64,000 nt of DNA, taken from Neolewinella marina. Lineage in GTDB: Bacteria; Bacteroidota; Bacteroidia; Chitinophagales; Saprospiraceae. The notes below the pieces were generated by a model. The model was not told the origin of the DNA. It ran no database searches and saw only the letters and a program-made list of their open reading frames with translations. Below, in pieces: positions 8,177 to 17,509 of this stretch. The stretch's first letter is position 1. Each line of letters starts with the position of its first letter. The stretch covers positions 620,001 to 684,000 of the forward strand of contig NZ_PDLO01000002.1 of assembly GCF_002631205.1 (NCBI RefSeq). The letters run 5' to 3'. The translations under genes and the position numbers were made by a program.

Positions 8177-9417
8177 TCCGCAAGCGGTGGCTGCTGGCCA
8201 ATGAGCCAACCACCCGTCCAGGCCGCCTGAAAATTAAATCCGCCGGTAATGGCGTCTATGTCCAGTACCTCCCCCGCCAGGGAGAGAGAAGGGTAGCGCT
8301 TGGAGCGGAAGGTGCGGAAGTCCACCTCCCGCAGGTCCACGCCGCCCGCTGTGGTGAATTCGTCCTTGTTGGTTGCTTTCCCCGTCACCCGGTATATGCC
8401 CCCGGCAAGTTGCTCCGTAAGGGCGTCAAGTTGGTCGTTGGAGAGCTGGGCCCATTGCTGGTCTTCGGGAATGCCGGCGGCGGCGAGCAGGGACTGCCAC
8501 AGGCGCAGGGGAATCTCGAATTGGGCGCGCTTGCCGATCTGCTGCCGGCTGCGTTCTCCCCGCAGTTCCGCGAGGGTGGCACTTACGTCCTGGGCCCGCT
8601 GCCCGATCCAATTGACCACCAGGTCGAAGTTATAGCTCCGGGGATGCAATTGCCGCGCACCCCAGGCGCTGAGGCGCAGCACCGCTGGTCCGCTCAGCCC
8701 CTTGTGGGTGATGAGCAGGGGGCCCTCCGCCCGCAGGTCATCACCGGTAATGTGCAGCTGGGCCCAGGGCAGACTGATGCCCGCCAGTCCCTGCAGCCGG
8801 GGATCGCGGATGTTGAAGGCGAAAAGGGAGGGGACCGGATCCACGACGGTATGCCCCAGTCCGGCCAGCATTTTCCACACCGCAGGGTTGCTGCCGCTGG
8901 TCACCACGAGCTCCCGGGAGGCGTAGCGTTGTCCGCCGACCCCTACGGTCCACCACGACGGTTCCGCGGCAGCATCCGGGCGGCGGGGCGCGGGTGCCGC
9001 GATGGAATCCACCCGGGCGCCGGTAACCACCACCACCCCCAGCCGCTTCGCCTCCTGCCACAGGCAGTCGATGATGGTCTGGGAATCGTCGGACACTGGA
9101 AACACCCGGCCGTCGTCCTCGATCTTCAGTTCCACCCCCCGGTCGGCGAACCAGCCCATGGTATCTCCACAGGCGAACTTGTGGAAGGGCCCCAGCAATT
9201 CCCGACCGCCCCGGGGGTAAAACTTCACGAGCTCCCGGGGTTCCCAGCAGGCGTGGGTGACGTTGCACCGCCCGCCGCCACTGATGCGAACTTTCTCAAG
9301 TACCGCCCGGCCGCGTTCCAGGATGACCACCCGTTCTCCGGGTCGGTTGGCCGCGCGGTGGATTGCGGCAAAGAAGCCGGCGGCTCCGCCACCAATGATC
9401 AGGGTGTCCGTCGTCAT
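8173..9417 (-). CDS. HI0933/YhiN-type NAD(P)/FAD-dependent oxidoreductase
   Basis: The 414-aa protein opens with the dinucleotide-binding motif LIIGGGAAGFFAAIHRA, with ILERGRAVLEKVRISGGGRCN following. This is the mark of the HI0933-like flavoproteins, which also carry ACGDTMGWFADRGVELK. The C-terminal TTAGGVDLREVDFRTFRSK and GGFNFQAAWTGGWLIG complete the FAD fold. Members are called aminoacetone oxidase-like, but the physiological reaction is largely unknown. The start is 3 bp after the stop of the MATE gene, so the two are probably co-transcribed. Confidence 0.88.
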   Translation of the reverse strand: MTTDTLIIGGGAAGFFAAIHRAANRPGERVVILERGRAVLEKVRISGGGRCNVTHACWEPRELVKFYPRGGRELLGPFHKFACGDTMGWFADRGVELKIEDDGRVFPVSDDSQTIIDCLWQEAKRLGVVVVTGARVDSIAAPAPRRPDAAAEPSWWTVGVGGQRYASRELVVTSGSNPAVWKMLAGLGHTVVDPVPSLFAFNIRDPRLQGLAGISLPWAQLHITGDDLRAEGPLLITHKGLSGPAVLRLSAWGARQLHPRSYNFDLVVNWIGQRAQDVSATLAELRGERSRQQIGKRAQFEIPLRLWQSLLAAAGIPEDQQWAQLSNDQLDALTEQLAGGIYRVTGKATNKDEFTTAGGVDLREVDFRTFRSKRYPSLSLAGEVLDIDAITGGFNFQAAWTGGWLIGQQPPLAD

Positions 9418-9420
9418 AGG

Positions 9421-10812
9421 TCAGATTACTTTGGTTTTCCAGCGGCCCCGGCGGAACAGCGTTATGGCGATGGCCGCCAGTACGCATTCGGCGAGTACTA
9501 CCGCCCAGACTACCCCGCTGACCTCGTATCCCAGGTTGATGGCCAGATAGTAGCCCAGGGGTATTTCAATGAGCCAGAAGCAGATGAAGTTGAGCAGGGA
9601 GGGGGTAGCGGTATCCCCCGCCCCGTTGAAGGCCTGAATGGGAATCAAGCCCAGCCCAAAGACGACGTAACCAATGGCGAATATCCGCAGGGCATCCACC
9701 CCGTAGCCGATGGCCACGGGATCCTGGGTGAACCCCTGCACCAGCGGCCGCGCCAAAAAGTAGTACCCCATGGAGAGCAGCCCCAGGTAAAGGCTGGTGA
9801 TGCCCAGCGCCCACCAAACGCCCCGCTCGGCCCGTAAGGGCCGGGCCGCCCCGAGGTTCTGTCCCACGAAAGTCGCTGCCGCGTTGGAGATGCCCCAGGC
9901 GGGAAGCAGGGTAAAGAGAATGAGGCGAATGCCAACCGTGTAGCCGGCCACCGCCGAAGGGCCGAAACTGGCAACGATCCGGGCCAGGAAGATCCAGCTG
10001 GCCGAGCCGATGAGGTACTGAAACGCCCCGGTAGCGGCAACGCGGAGTACGCGGGCCTGCATCCCCAGGTCGAGCCGCCACCCACCCAGCCGCAAACGGA
10101 CCACCGACCGGCCACTGAAGAGTATGTAAAGCTGGTACCCCACCCCCACACTGCGACCGATGGTCGTGGCAATGGCCGCCCCCTCGACTCCGAATCCGGG
10201 AATCGGCCCCAGACCGAAAATGAAGAGGGGGTCGAGCAGAATATTCATCCCGTTGGCGAGCCAGAGAACGCGCATGGCCGTCGCGGGCTCCCCCGCCCCC
10301 CGGAACACGCCGTTGAGGAGGAAGAGCAGCATGATGACGCCGTTGCTGGCGAACATGATTCGGGTGTACCCCACCCCGGCGGCTACCACGGAGGCATCAG
10401 CCCCCATAAGGGCAAGGAGTTCGGCGGCGTAGAGGTAGCCCGGTACCGCGATGAGCAGACTGATGGCCAGGGTGAGGACGATGGACTGACCGGCCGCCCG
10501 GCTCGCCAGGGCCGGATTCTTTTCGCCCACGAAACGGGCAATCAAGGCCATGGGGGCCAGGCTCAGCCCCAGGCCGATGCTGTAAATGAGGGTCATCATC
10601 ACCTCCGTCAGGCCGATGGTGGTGAGGGCCTCCACCCCGATGCGCCCGACGAAAAAGGTGTCCACCAGGGCAAAGACGCTTTCCATGGCCATCTCGAGCA
10701 TCATCGGGATGGACAGCAGGACGATCGACTTGCGGATACTCCCCGAGGTGTAGTCGTAGGCTTCTCCGCGTACAGCCGACAAGACGAGTTGGACAAAGCG
10801 GTTGTTACGCAC
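9421..10812 (-). CDS. MATE family efflux transporter
   Basis: A GTG at 10810-10812 (reads as VRNNRFVQLVL, Met in vivo) gives 463 aa. A longer frame reaches an ATG at 10893, but that would start inside the terminator hairpin of the ribosomal operon, so I reject it. The protein has 12 hydrophobic segments in two repeats, with MMLEMAMESVFALVDTFFVGRIG in the first and AWGISNAAATFVGQNLGA in the second. MATE carriers expel cationic drugs or dyes in exchange for Na+ or H+. Substrate is unknown. Confidence 0.88.
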   Translation of the reverse strand: MRNNRFVQLVLSAVRGEAYDYTSGSIRKSIVLLSIPMMLEMAMESVFALVDTFFVGRIGVEALTTIGLTEVMMTLIYSIGLGLSLAPMALIARFVGEKNPALASRAAGQSIVLTLAISLLIAVPGYLYAAELLALMGADASVVAAGVGYTRIMFASNGVIMLLFLLNGVFRGAGEPATAMRVLWLANGMNILLDPLFIFGLGPIPGFGVEGAAIATTIGRSVGVGYQLYILFSGRSVVRLRLGGWRLDLGMQARVLRVAATGAFQYLIGSASWIFLARIVASFGPSAVAGYTVGIRLILFTLLPAWGISNAAATFVGQNLGAARPLRAERGVWWALGITSLYLGLLSMGYYFLARPLVQGFTQDPVAIGYGVDALRIFAIGYVVFGLGLIPIQAFNGAGDTATPSLLNFICFWLIEIPLGYYLAINLGYEVSGVVWAVVLAECVLAAIAITLFRRGRWKTKVI

Positions 10813-10863
10813 GGGGGGGGAGGGTTTCCGGAAGTTAAGGCGGGAAGACCGGCGGTCGGTCCC

Positions 10864-10899
10864 AAAAAAGAACGGATGCCCCGCGGGGGACATCCGTTC
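10864..10899 (-). terminator. Rho-independent terminator after secY
   Basis: On the minus strand a perfect 9-bp stem (GAACGGATG/CATCCGTTC), extended by C/G pairs around GCG, is followed by six U residues. It starts about 23 bp after the secY stop and should end the spc-type transcript there. Confidence 0.88.
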
Positions 10900-10922
10900 C
10901 GTAACACTTATGATTTTGAAGG

Positions 10923-12293
10923 CTAGAAATCGGCACCGATCTGCTGCATCCGGCTGCCGGTTCCCCGGCCCTGCAGACGTCCTTCTTTAGAAAGTCCGTC
11001 GTACTTCCGCATGAGCAGATATGTATCAATTTGCTGTAGGGTATCGAGCACCACACCCACCATGATGATCAGGGAGGTACCCCCGAAGAAGATGGCGAAC
11101 TGCTGGTTGATGCCAACCCCGGCTACGAAAGCGGGGAGGATGGCGATCAGGCCGAGCAGGATGGATCCCGGAAGGGTGATCCGGCTGGTGATCGAGTCGA
11201 TGTATTCTTCGGTTTCCGTGCCGCCGCGCACGCCGGGAATGAAGGCATTCTGGCGCTTCAGGTATTCGGTGTACTGGCTGGGGTTGACCACCAGCGCCGT
11301 GTAGACGTAAGTGAAGGCCACCACCAGTACAAAGTATACGATGTTGTACAGCGGGGAAGTAAAGTCGTTGAACTGCAGGGCAAGCCAGCTGGTCTCCGCG
11401 TCGCCACCGGCAAAGCCGGCCAGGCTGGCGGGTACGAACATCAGCGCCTGGGCGAAGATGATCGGCATGACGCCCGAGGCGTTTACCTTCAGGGGGATGT
11501 AATCCCGGGCCGTGGTAGAGGGGGCCGCACCGACTCCCCGTCCCACCATACGCTTGGCGAACTGAATCGGAATCTTGCGGACACCGGTCACGATCATCAC
11601 CGTAGCCATGGTTACCAGGAAGAAGCCGAGCATCTCCAGAACGAAGATGAGCAGGGCTCCGGCCTGCAACCGCGACTGCAACTCGAAGCCGAGGGCGGCG
11701 GGCAGTCCGACGATGATGCCGACCGTAATCAGCAAGGATACACCGTTGCCGATGCCGCGGTCCGTGATCCGCTCACCGAGCCACATCGCGAAGATGGTGC
11801 CGGTAGAGAGGATGATGATGCCGGAAATCCAGAACACCGATTCGGACACGGCGGGGCTTACGCCTCCCTGTGACCGGATGTAGGTGAGGTAACCGGCACC
11901 CTGTACCAGGGTGATGGCCACCGTAAGGGCCCGGGTGATCTGGGTCAGCTTTTTCCGGCCCGACTCTCCTTCCGTCTTCTGAAGCTTCTGGAAGTAAGGG
12001 ACCGCAAAGCCCAGCAACTGCACGATGATGCTGGCCGTAATGTAGGGCATGATGCCCAGGGCCATGATCGAAGCGTTGTTGAAGGCCCCGCCGGTGAAGA
12101 GGTTGATCAGTCCCAGCAGGTCATTGGCGTCTCCCCGGTTGGCCAGGCTGGCCTCGAGAGCGGCAATGTCCGCTCCGGGAAGAACGATGAAAGAACCAAG
12201 GCGGTAAACGGCCATAAGGGCGAGGGTGAAGAGGATGCGGTTCCGCAACTCCTCAATCGACCAGATATTTTTAATTGTCTCGAAAAACCTCAT
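10923..12293 (-). CDS. secY: Protein translocase subunit SecY
   Basis: SecY is the channel subunit of SecYEG, which moves unfolded proteins across or into the inner membrane. The 456-aa protein begins MRFFETIKNIWSIEELRNRI and has ten hydrophobic segments with the plug-region sequence LGLINLFTGGAFNNASIMALGIMPYI. The cytoplasmic loop GERITDRGIGNGVSLLI and the C-terminal VLDTLQQIDTYLLMRKYDG are typical. It follows rplO by 11 bp. Unlike in many Bacteroidota, no map-infA-rpmJ-rpsM-rpsK-rpsD-rpoA genes follow; a terminator and a MATE gene do. Confidence 0.97.
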   Translation of the reverse strand: MRFFETIKNIWSIEELRNRILFTLALMAVYRLGSFIVLPGADIAALEASLANRGDANDLLGLINLFTGGAFNNASIMALGIMPYITASIIVQLLGFAVPYFQKLQKTEGESGRKKLTQITRALTVAITLVQGAGYLTYIRSQGGVSPAVSESVFWISGIIILSTGTIFAMWLGERITDRGIGNGVSLLITVGIIVGLPAALGFELQSRLQAGALLIFVLEMLGFFLVTMATVMIVTGVRKIPIQFAKRMVGRGVGAAPSTTARDYIPLKVNASGVMPIIFAQALMFVPASLAGFAGGDAETSWLALQFNDFTSPLYNIVYFVLVVAFTYVYTALVVNPSQYTEYLKRQNAFIPGVRGGTETEEYIDSITSRITLPGSILLGLIAILPAFVAGVGINQQFAIFFGGTSLIIMVGVVLDTLQQIDTYLLMRKYDGLSKEGRLQGRGTGSRMQQIGADF

Positions 12294-12304
12294 GGCAGGG
12301 TAGT

Positions 12305-12751
12305 TTAGGCGATGGTAATGGTACCACCTGCTTTCTCGATGGCCTCTTTGGCGGTGGCGCTGACGGCGTGAGCCGTGATGGTCAGCGCGGTGGTCAGCTC
12401 ACCGTTTCCGAGTACTTTGAAGCGGACGTCCTTCTTGAGGATACCGGCGTCAAAGAGGGTTACGGGAGTGATTTCCGTCAGACCGTGCTTTTCGCTAATG
12501 GCCTGGAGGTTGCCGAGATTCAAAGCTACGTATTCTACGCGATTCGGGCTGTTAAAACCGCGCTTGGGCAGCCGCATCTGGAGGGGCATCTGGCCACCTT
12601 CGAAGTTGCGCTTGCTCTTGTAGCCGCTGCGGGATTTGGCGCCCTTGTGGCCGCGGGTGGAGGTACCACCGCGTCCGGAACCTTGTCCGCGAGCGATCCG
12701 CTTGCCCGACTTGGTGGAGCCGGCGGCGGGTTTGAGATTATTGAGTTCCAT
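12305..12751 (-). CDS. rplO: 50S ribosomal protein L15
   Basis: The 148-aa protein has the basic glycine-rich N-terminal tail of L15 (LKPAAGSTKSGKRIARGQGS, then GGTSTRGHKGAKSRSG) that threads into 23S rRNA. It also has the conserved FEGGQMPLQMRLPKRGF segment. It lies between rpmD and secY, the usual spc order. Length matches the family. Confidence 0.96.
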   Translation of the reverse strand: MELNNLKPAAGSTKSGKRIARGQGSGRGGTSTRGHKGAKSRSGYKSKRNFEGGQMPLQMRLPKRGFNSPNRVEYVALNLGNLQAISEKHGLTEITPVTLFDAGILKKDVRFKVLGNGELTTALTITAHAVSATAKEAIEKAGGTITIA

Positions 12752-12864
12752 TGCTTCTTAGTTTAGGTCGCTGGAGGGGAATAGCTGGCGCAGGCCGGGG
12801 ATTTCACTACCCGCGTGGGCAGTGGTAGGACGGGAAAACCCGTGGTGACGGCCGGCGCGGGGCA

Positions 12865-13041
12865 CTACTCTTCTACGACGACCAGGTGGGACACTTTGTT
12901 AACCATTCCGCGGATTACCGGAGTATCCTCACGCTCGACGGTCTGGTGCATTTTTTTGATACCGAGGGCCTTCATCGTGTCTTTCTGGCTCTTGGGCCGG
13001 TCGATGACACTTTTGACCTGGGTGATTCTAAGGGTTGCCAT
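12865..13041 (-). CDS. rpmD: 50S ribosomal protein L30
   Basis: This 58-aa gene is easily missed because it is short. The frame from the ATG at 13039-13041 to the TAG at 12865-12867 reads [20 protein letters not shown], then [20 protein letters not shown] and [10 protein letters not shown], which is a complete L30. It sits between rpsE and rplO as expected. About 113 bp separate it from rplO; that stretch holds no other gene. Confidence 0.95.
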   Translation of the reverse strand: MATLRITQVKSVIDRPKSQKDTMKALGIKKMHQTVEREDTPVIRGMVNKVSHLVVVEE

Positions 13042-13084
13042 TGTACATGGTTTGTTCCGACGGGAGTCGGGGGGTGGATGAGGG

Positions 13085-13660
13085 CTAGCCTTCGAAAAGT
13101 TTCTCCATGGAAATGCCGCGCTGCTTGGCGATCAGCTGGGGGCTGCGCAGTTTCTGCAGGGCATCGATGGTGGCCTTGATCACGTTGTGGGGGTTGGAAG
13201 AACCCTGCGACTTGGCCAGTACGTTGTGTACCCCGGCGATGTCGAGGACGGCGCGCATGGCACCACCGGCGATTACACCGGTACCCTCGCTGGCAGGCTT
13301 CAGGAGCACCTTACCGGCGCCGTACTTACCCAGCTGCTCGTGGGGGATGGTACCCTTGAAGAGCGGGATCTTGATCATGCTCTTGCGGGCTACGTCGGTG
13401 GCTTTCTGGATGGCCTCCGAGATGTCACGGGCCTTGCCCATGCCGTGGCCAACTTTGCCTTTTCCGTCACCCACCACCACGATGGCGGCGAAGGTGAAGG
13501 TACGACCACCCTTGGTTACCTTGGATACCCGGTTAAGGGCTACCATTTTTTCCTTCAGGTCGGATTCGTGCTGGTCGCCGCGGTTGTTACGTCCGCGGTT
13601 GTCACGGTTGTCGCGCCGGTTGCTACGTCCACCGCCGCTGTTGTTTCTATTATCAGCCAT
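13085..13660 (-). CDS. rpsE: 30S ribosomal protein S5 with Arg/Asn/Gly-rich N-terminal extension
   Basis: The S5 core ([20 protein letters not shown] onward, with [16 protein letters not shown] and [13 protein letters not shown]) starts near residue 38. S5 helps decoding accuracy and mRNA unwinding on the 30S subunit. The first 35 residues are low-complexity and rich in Arg, Asn, Gly and Asp ([19 protein letters not shown]). The E. coli protein lacks them; such tails are probably disordered and RNA-contacting. The start at 13660 lies 11 bp after the rplR stop, which supports it. Confidence 0.95.
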   Translation of the reverse strand: MADNRNNSGGGRSNRRDNRDNRGRNNRGDQHESDLKEKMVALNRVSKVTKGGRTFTFAAIVVVGDGKGKVGHGMGKARDISEAIQKATDVARKSMIKIPLFKGTIPHEQLGKYGAGKVLLKPASEGTGVIAGGAMRAVLDIAGVHNVLAKSQGSSNPHNVIKATIDALQKLRSPQLIAKQRGISMEKLFEG

Positions 13661-13671
13661 TGGAGCTTAGT

Positions 13672-14025
13672 TTAAAGGTTGAGGCCACCCTCACGGGCAC
13701 CTTCCGCGAGTGACTTCACCCGACCGTGATACAAATAGCCGCCCCGGTCAAAGAGGGCCTTGTCGATACCGGCGGCCTTGGCGCGCTCGGCGATGAGCTT
13801 GCCCACTTCGCGGGCCTGGTCCGACTTGTTGCCTTCGTTGGCAACGGCGGCTTCGAAGCTCGAGGCGCTGGCGAGGGTGGTGCCGTTCTCGTCGTTGATG
13901 AGTTGGGCGTAGATATAGCGGTTGGAACGGAATACGTTCAGGCGGGGCTTCTCGGCCGTACCCTGGATCTTTTTCCGGACGCGGCTGTGGATCCGCTTGC
14001 GCCGCTTCAGTTTCGTTAGTTGCAT
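13672..14025 (-). CDS. rplR: 50S ribosomal protein L18
   Basis: The 117-aa protein binds 5S rRNA together with L5 and L25. It has [39 protein letters not shown] and the C-terminal [20 protein letters not shown] typical of L18. It is placed between rplF and rpsE with short spacers of 13 and 11 bp, as in other spc operons. Confidence 0.96.
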   Translation of the reverse strand: MQLTKLKRRKRIHSRVRKKIQGTAEKPRLNVFRSNRYIYAQLINDENGTTLASASSFEAAVANEGNKSDQAREVGKLIAERAKAAGIDKALFDRGGYLYHGRVKSLAEGAREGGLNL

Positions 14026-14038
14026 GGCTATTATCTTT

Positions 14039-14596
14039 TTACTTCTTAGCGGCGGTTTTACCGGCTTTGCGACGGATTTCTTCGCCTTCGAAGCGGATAC
14101 CTTTTCCTTTGTAGGGTTCGGGCTTGCGCAGGGCGCGAATCTTGGCGGCTACCTGTCCGACGAGTTGCTTGTCGTTGCTGGTAAGCTTGATGAGGGGGTT
14201 CTTACCCTTGGCGTTCACGGTCTCCACGTTGACTTCGGCGGGAACCATGAAGTATACGGGGTGGGAGAATCCGAGGGTGAGGATGAGCAGGTTGCCCTTG
14301 TTCTCGGCGCGGTAACCGACGCCGATGACTTCCAGGGTAAGGGTGTAGCCGTTGGTTACGCCTTCGACCATGTTGGCCATGAGGGCACGGTACAGGCCGT
14401 GGAAGCTGCGGTGGCGCTTGCTGTCGGAGGGACGGGTAACGAGTACCTCGTCGTCGCCGATTTCAATGCCCATGTCGGGGTTGACCTGCTGGGTCAGCTC
14501 GCCTTTGGGGCCCTTGACCGTCACCAGGTTGCTCTTGGAGACGGACACGGTGACGCCCGAGGGGATCGCTACCGGATTTTTGCCAATTCTAGACAT
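14039..14596 (-). CDS. rplF: 50S ribosomal protein L6
   Basis: The 185-aa protein starts [17 protein letters not shown]. It carries the C-terminal L6 signature ([20 protein letters not shown]) near residues 150-170. L6 sits near the factor-binding site of the 50S subunit and contacts the sarcin-ricin loop. Length and position after rpsH are normal. Confidence 0.97.
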   Translation of the reverse strand: MSRIGKNPVAIPSGVTVSVSKSNLVTVKGPKGELTQQVNPDMGIEIGDDEVLVTRPSDSKRHRSFHGLYRALMANMVEGVTNGYTLTLEVIGVGYRAENKGNLLILTLGFSHPVYFMVPAEVNVETVNAKGKNPLIKLTSNDKQLVGQVAAKIRALRKPEPYKGKGIRFEGEEIRRKAGKTAAKK

Positions 14597-14656
14597 AATA
14601 TTGTGGTTGATCTTACGGACCGCCGGGGGCGGCCCTGCAGAGGTGGACTATGCGGA

Positions 14657-15067
14657 TTAGTATACGTAAGCCAGTACTTCGCCGCCGACGTTCGCATCGG
14701 TGGCTTGGCGGCCCGTCATTACCCCTTTGCTGGTGGATACGATGGCGATACCCAGGCCGTTGATGACGCGGGGCATGGCATCGGCCTTGGCGTACTGCCG
14801 CAGGCCGGGCTTGGAAACGCGGACGAGTTTGCGGATGACGGGGCGCTTGGTTTCCCGCTCGTACTTGAGCGCGATGCTGATAACGCCCTGCTGTCCTTTG
14901 CCAGCTTCGTCGTCAAACTTGTACTTCAGGATGTAGCCCTGATCGTAGAGGATTTCGGTGATGCGCTTCTTGGTACGGGAAGCGGGGACCGTTACTACGC
15001 GGTGACCGGCGATCTGAGCGTTGCGGATGCGGGTCAAATAGTCGGCGATGGGGTCAGTGACTGCCAT
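14657..15067 (-). CDS. rpsH: 30S ribosomal protein S8
   Basis: The 136-aa protein begins MAVTDPIADYLTRIRNAQIA and contains RVSKPGLRQYAKADAMPRV and GIAIVSTSKGVMTGRQATDA, the rRNA-binding C-terminal half. S8 organises the central domain of 16S rRNA and in E. coli also represses the spc operon. About 60 bp separate it from rplF. Confidence 0.96.
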   Translation of the reverse strand: MAVTDPIADYLTRIRNAQIAGHRVVTVPASRTKKRITEILYDQGYILKYKFDDEAGKGQQGVISIALKYERETKRPVIRKLVRVSKPGLRQYAKADAMPRVINGLGIAIVSTSKGVMTGRQATDANVGGEVLAYVY

Positions 15068-15130
15068 GATAGGAGATTGCGCCCTGTGGTTTTCCTGGTG
15101 GAACTTCCGGGGCTGTGAATAGTAAGGGGT

Positions 15131-15400
15131 TTACCAGGAAGCCTTGCGGACACCCGGAATTTTGCCGTCAAGGGCCATTTCACGGAACTTGACGCGGCAC
15201 AGGCCGAACTTACGCATGTAGCCCTTGGGGCGACCGGTGAGTCCGCAGCGGTTGTGCAGGCGGATGGGGTTGGAGTTGCGGGGGAGCTTGTCCAGCTCTT
15301 CCCATTCTCCGGCGGCCTTCAGCGCGGCACGCTTTTCGGCGTACTTGGCGACCATGCGCTCCCGCTTGCGTTCGCGGGCGATGAGTGATTTACGGGCCAT
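15131..15400 (-). CDS. rpsN: 30S ribosomal protein S14 (zinc-independent form)
   Basis: The 89-aa protein has the S14 signature [20 protein letters not shown] and [18 protein letters not shown]. It lacks the CxxC pairs of the short zinc-binding type, so it is the longer C-minus form. Its ATG overlaps the rplE stop codon by one base (TAATG), suggesting coupled translation. Confidence 0.96.
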   Translation of the reverse strand: MARKSLIARERKRERMVAKYAEKRAALKAAGEWEELDKLPRNSNPIRLHNRCGLTGRPKGYMRKFGLCRVKFREMALDGKIPGVRKASW

Positions 15401-15963
15401 TACTGGTTGTTGTTCTGATTCTTGAATGGAAGGCCAAGCTCACGGAGCAGGGCCAGGGCCTCGGCGTCGGTCTTGGCACTGGTTACGAAGGTGATGTCGT
15501 AACCGGTAATGTTGGCCACGTCGTCCAGGCTGATCTCCGGGAAGATGATCTGCTCGGATACGCCCATGGTGTAGTTACCACGGCCGTCGAAGCTTTTGTC
15601 GTTGATGCCGCGGAAGTCGCGGACACGGGGCAGGGCGGTAGAAATCAGGCGATCGAGGAAGTCGTACATCTTCTCGCGGCGCAGGGTGACCTTGGCTCCG
15701 ATGGCCATGCCGTCGCGCAGCTTGAAGTTCGATACCGATTTCTTGGCCTTGGTGGTGACGGCTTGCTGGCCGGCGACCAGGGTCATCTCCTTGACGGCGT
15801 TCTCTACGAGTTTGCGGTCCTGAGTACCCTTACCAACGCCCTGGTTGATGGCGATCTTGAGCAGACGGGGCACCTCCATGGGCGACTTGTAGCCGAACTG
15901 CTCCTGCAGCTTGCTGCGTACTTCCTCGTCGTACTTTTTCTTTAGTCTTGGCGTGTAGCTCAT
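15400..15963 (-). CDS. rplE: 50S ribosomal protein L5
   Basis: The 187-aa protein binds 5S rRNA and contacts P-site tRNA. It begins [19 protein letters not shown]. It has [20 protein letters not shown], the signature region [15 protein letters not shown], and [17 protein letters not shown]. Both its start (with rplX) and its stop (with rpsN) overlap neighbouring genes by one base. Confidence 0.97.
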   Translation of the reverse strand: MSYTPRLKKKYDEEVRSKLQEQFGYKSPMEVPRLLKIAINQGVGKGTQDRKLVENAVKEMTLVAGQQAVTTKAKKSVSNFKLRDGMAIGAKVTLRREKMYDFLDRLISTALPRVRDFRGINDKSFDGRGNYTMGVSEQIIFPEISLDDVANITGYDITFVTSAKTDAEALALLRELGLPFKNQNNNQ

Positions 15964-16331
15964 TATGCGATGATGTTGTCGTTACGCTTACCGTAGCGCT
16001 GGAGTTTACCGTTTTCGTCCCGCTTGCGGCCCACGCGGGTGGGCATTACCTCTTCCGAGGAGGGGTCGACCAGCATCAGGTTGCTGATGTGAATGGGGGA
16101 AGCCTTGTCGACGATGCCGCCGGCGGAATCCTCCGTGGGTTTCTGGTGCTTCTTGCGGATGTTGACGCCGTCGACCAGGGCCCGGTTCTCGGCCGGAAAT
16201 ACTTCCAGCACCTCACGGGCGGTGGTGCGGTCCTTGTAGGCGCCGCTGATTACGACCACCCGATCGCCCTTTTTGATCTTCAGCTTGGGCGTGTGCCGCT
16301 TCTGCTTGTCTTTATAGGTCTTGTTAGCCAT
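15963..16331 (-). CDS. rplX: 50S ribosomal protein L24
   Basis: The 122-aa protein has the KOW motif [16 protein letters not shown] near residues 20-35, and [14 protein letters not shown]24 is one of the first proteins to bind 23S rRNA during 50S assembly. It lies 12 bp after rplN and overlaps rplE. Its length is within the family range. Confidence 0.96.
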   Translation of the reverse strand: MANKTYKDKQKRHTPKLKIKKGDRVVVISGAYKDRTTAREVLEVFPAENRALVDGVNIRKKHQKPTEDSAGGIVDKASPIHISNLMLVDPSSEEVMPTRVGRKRDENGKLQRYGKRNDNIIA

Positions 16332-16343
16332 GGCTGCTTTTAT

Positions 16344-16712
16344 TTAGAGTACCTCGGGGGCGAGTGATACGATCTTCATATAATCGCGGTCGCGAAGCTC
16401 TCGGGCAACGGGGCCGAAAATGCGGGTTCCGCGGGGCTCTTCGGCGGCGTTGAGCAGTACTACTGCGTTGTCGTCGAAGCGAATGTAGGAGCCGTCCTTG
16501 CGGCGGATCTCTTTCTTGGTGCGTACGACTACGGCCTTGGAGACCGAGCCTTTCTTTACGTTGCCACCGGGGGATGCTTCCTTGACGCTGACTACGATCT
16601 GATCGCCGATGGTGGCATAGCGACGCTTAGAACCGCCCAGTACCCGGATACAGAGTACTTCTTTGGCTCCGCTGTTGTCGGCTACGCGCAAACGTGATTC
16701 CTGTTGGATCAT
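16344..16712 (-). CDS. rplN: 50S ribosomal protein L14
   Basis: The 122-aa protein starts [20 protein letters not shown] and has the L14 core [20 protein letters not shown] and [19 protein letters not shown]14 lies at the subunit interface and contacts 16S rRNA helix 14. It is placed between rpsQ and rplX in standard order. Confidence 0.97.
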   Translation of the reverse strand: MIQQESRLRVADNSGAKEVLCIRVLGGSKRRYATIGDQIVVSVKEASPGGNVKKGSVSKAVVVRTKKEIRRKDGSYIRFDDNAVVLLNAAEEPRGTRIFGPVARELRDRDYMKIVSLAPEVL

Positions 16713-16745
16713 TTCAAATTTCTTTTACTGCCGTTTACGATTGGG

Positions 16746-17180
16746 TTACTTGGCCTTTTCCAGGACGGAAATCAGGCGCCAGCGCTTGCGCCGGCTGAGG
16801 GGCCGGCACTCCATGATGCGGACGAGGTCGCCAATCTGGCACTCATTCGCTTCGTCGTGGGCGATCAGCTTCTTGGTTTTCTTTACGTACTTTCCGTAGA
16901 TCGGGTGCTGCAGGCGGCGCTCGATGGCCACGGCGATGGTCTTGTCCATCTTGTTGCTCACCACGTAGCCATCGCGCGTCTTGCGCTCGTTGCGGCCGGA
17001 AGTGTTGGCGGCGGCGGCGTCATCGCCACCGGAGACGGCCTTGGCAACCTGCTCCACGGCGTGGGTAGCGGATTCTACCAGCGAATCGGCGGCACCGGTA
17101 ATCGTTTCCAGAACGCCACCCTCTTGGGTCTTGCCTTTGGGCTGTTCGTTCTCCGGAGTGTTCTTTTCCTCGTTACTCAT
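16746..17180 (-). CDS. rpsQ: 30S ribosomal protein S17 with ~60-residue N-terminal extension
   Basis: I choose the ATG at 17178-17180 ([13 protein letters not shown]), 7 bp after the rpmC stop, giving 144 aa; a farther upstream start would overlap rpmC. The S17 core begins near residue 63 ([20 protein letters not shown]) and runs to the end with [19 protein letters not shown]. Usual S17 is about 85 aa. The extra N-terminus has an acidic linker, then a helix-like stretch ([20 protein letters not shown]) that looks amphipathic, then an alanine-rich hinge. Its function is unknown; it may be an extra rRNA- or partner-binding arm. Confidence 0.93.
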   Translation of the reverse strand: MSNEEKNTPENEQPKGKTQEGGVLETITGAADSLVESATHAVEQVAKAVSGGDDAAAANTSGRNERKTRDGYVVSNKMDKTIAVAIERRLQHPIYGKYVKKTKKLIAHDEANECQIGDLVRIMECRPLSRRKRWRLISVLEKAK

Positions 17181-17187
17181 GTTGTAA

Positions 17188-17448
17188 TTACTTTTTACGA
17201 CGACGGCGGCGGATGTTGTCACGCTTGGCGAGCTCTTCCTGGGGCAGGGCCTCAAGCTCGCGGCGGCGGATTTCGGTCTTGATCCGTGCTACATCACGAC
17301 GGACGGTCCGCAGCTGCAGAGGATTCTCGATACCGTTTACGGTGTGATCGAAGGTCATTTTCTGTAGGCTGCTGGTAGACTCTTTCAGCTGATCCTGAAG
17401 ATCGGCGTCGGAGATGTCCCGCAGCTCTAGGGTTTTATTACTCGCCAT
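17188..17448 (-). CDS. rpmC: 50S ribosomal protein L29
   Basis: The 86-aa protein contains the L29 helical hairpin ([20 protein letters not shown], then [18 protein letters not shown]). L29 is part of the exit-tunnel docking site for SRP and trigger factor. The protein is longer than the usual ~65 aa because of a basic C-terminal tail ending RRRRRKK. Confidence 0.94.
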   Translation of the reverse strand: MASNKTLELRDISDADLQDQLKESTSSLQKMTFDHTVNGIENPLQLRTVRRDVARIKTEIRRRELEALPQEELAKRDNIRRRRRKK

Positions 17449-17509
17449 CGGAAAGTGATTGACCGCGCGGCAGGCCGGCGGATTTAGCTTTGAATTATTG
17501 AATGCAGGG

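Noticed and set aside
10813-10893. ATG start for the MATE gene at 10893
   Set aside because: It begins within the secY terminator hairpin; the GTG at 10812 gives the family N-terminus without that conflict.
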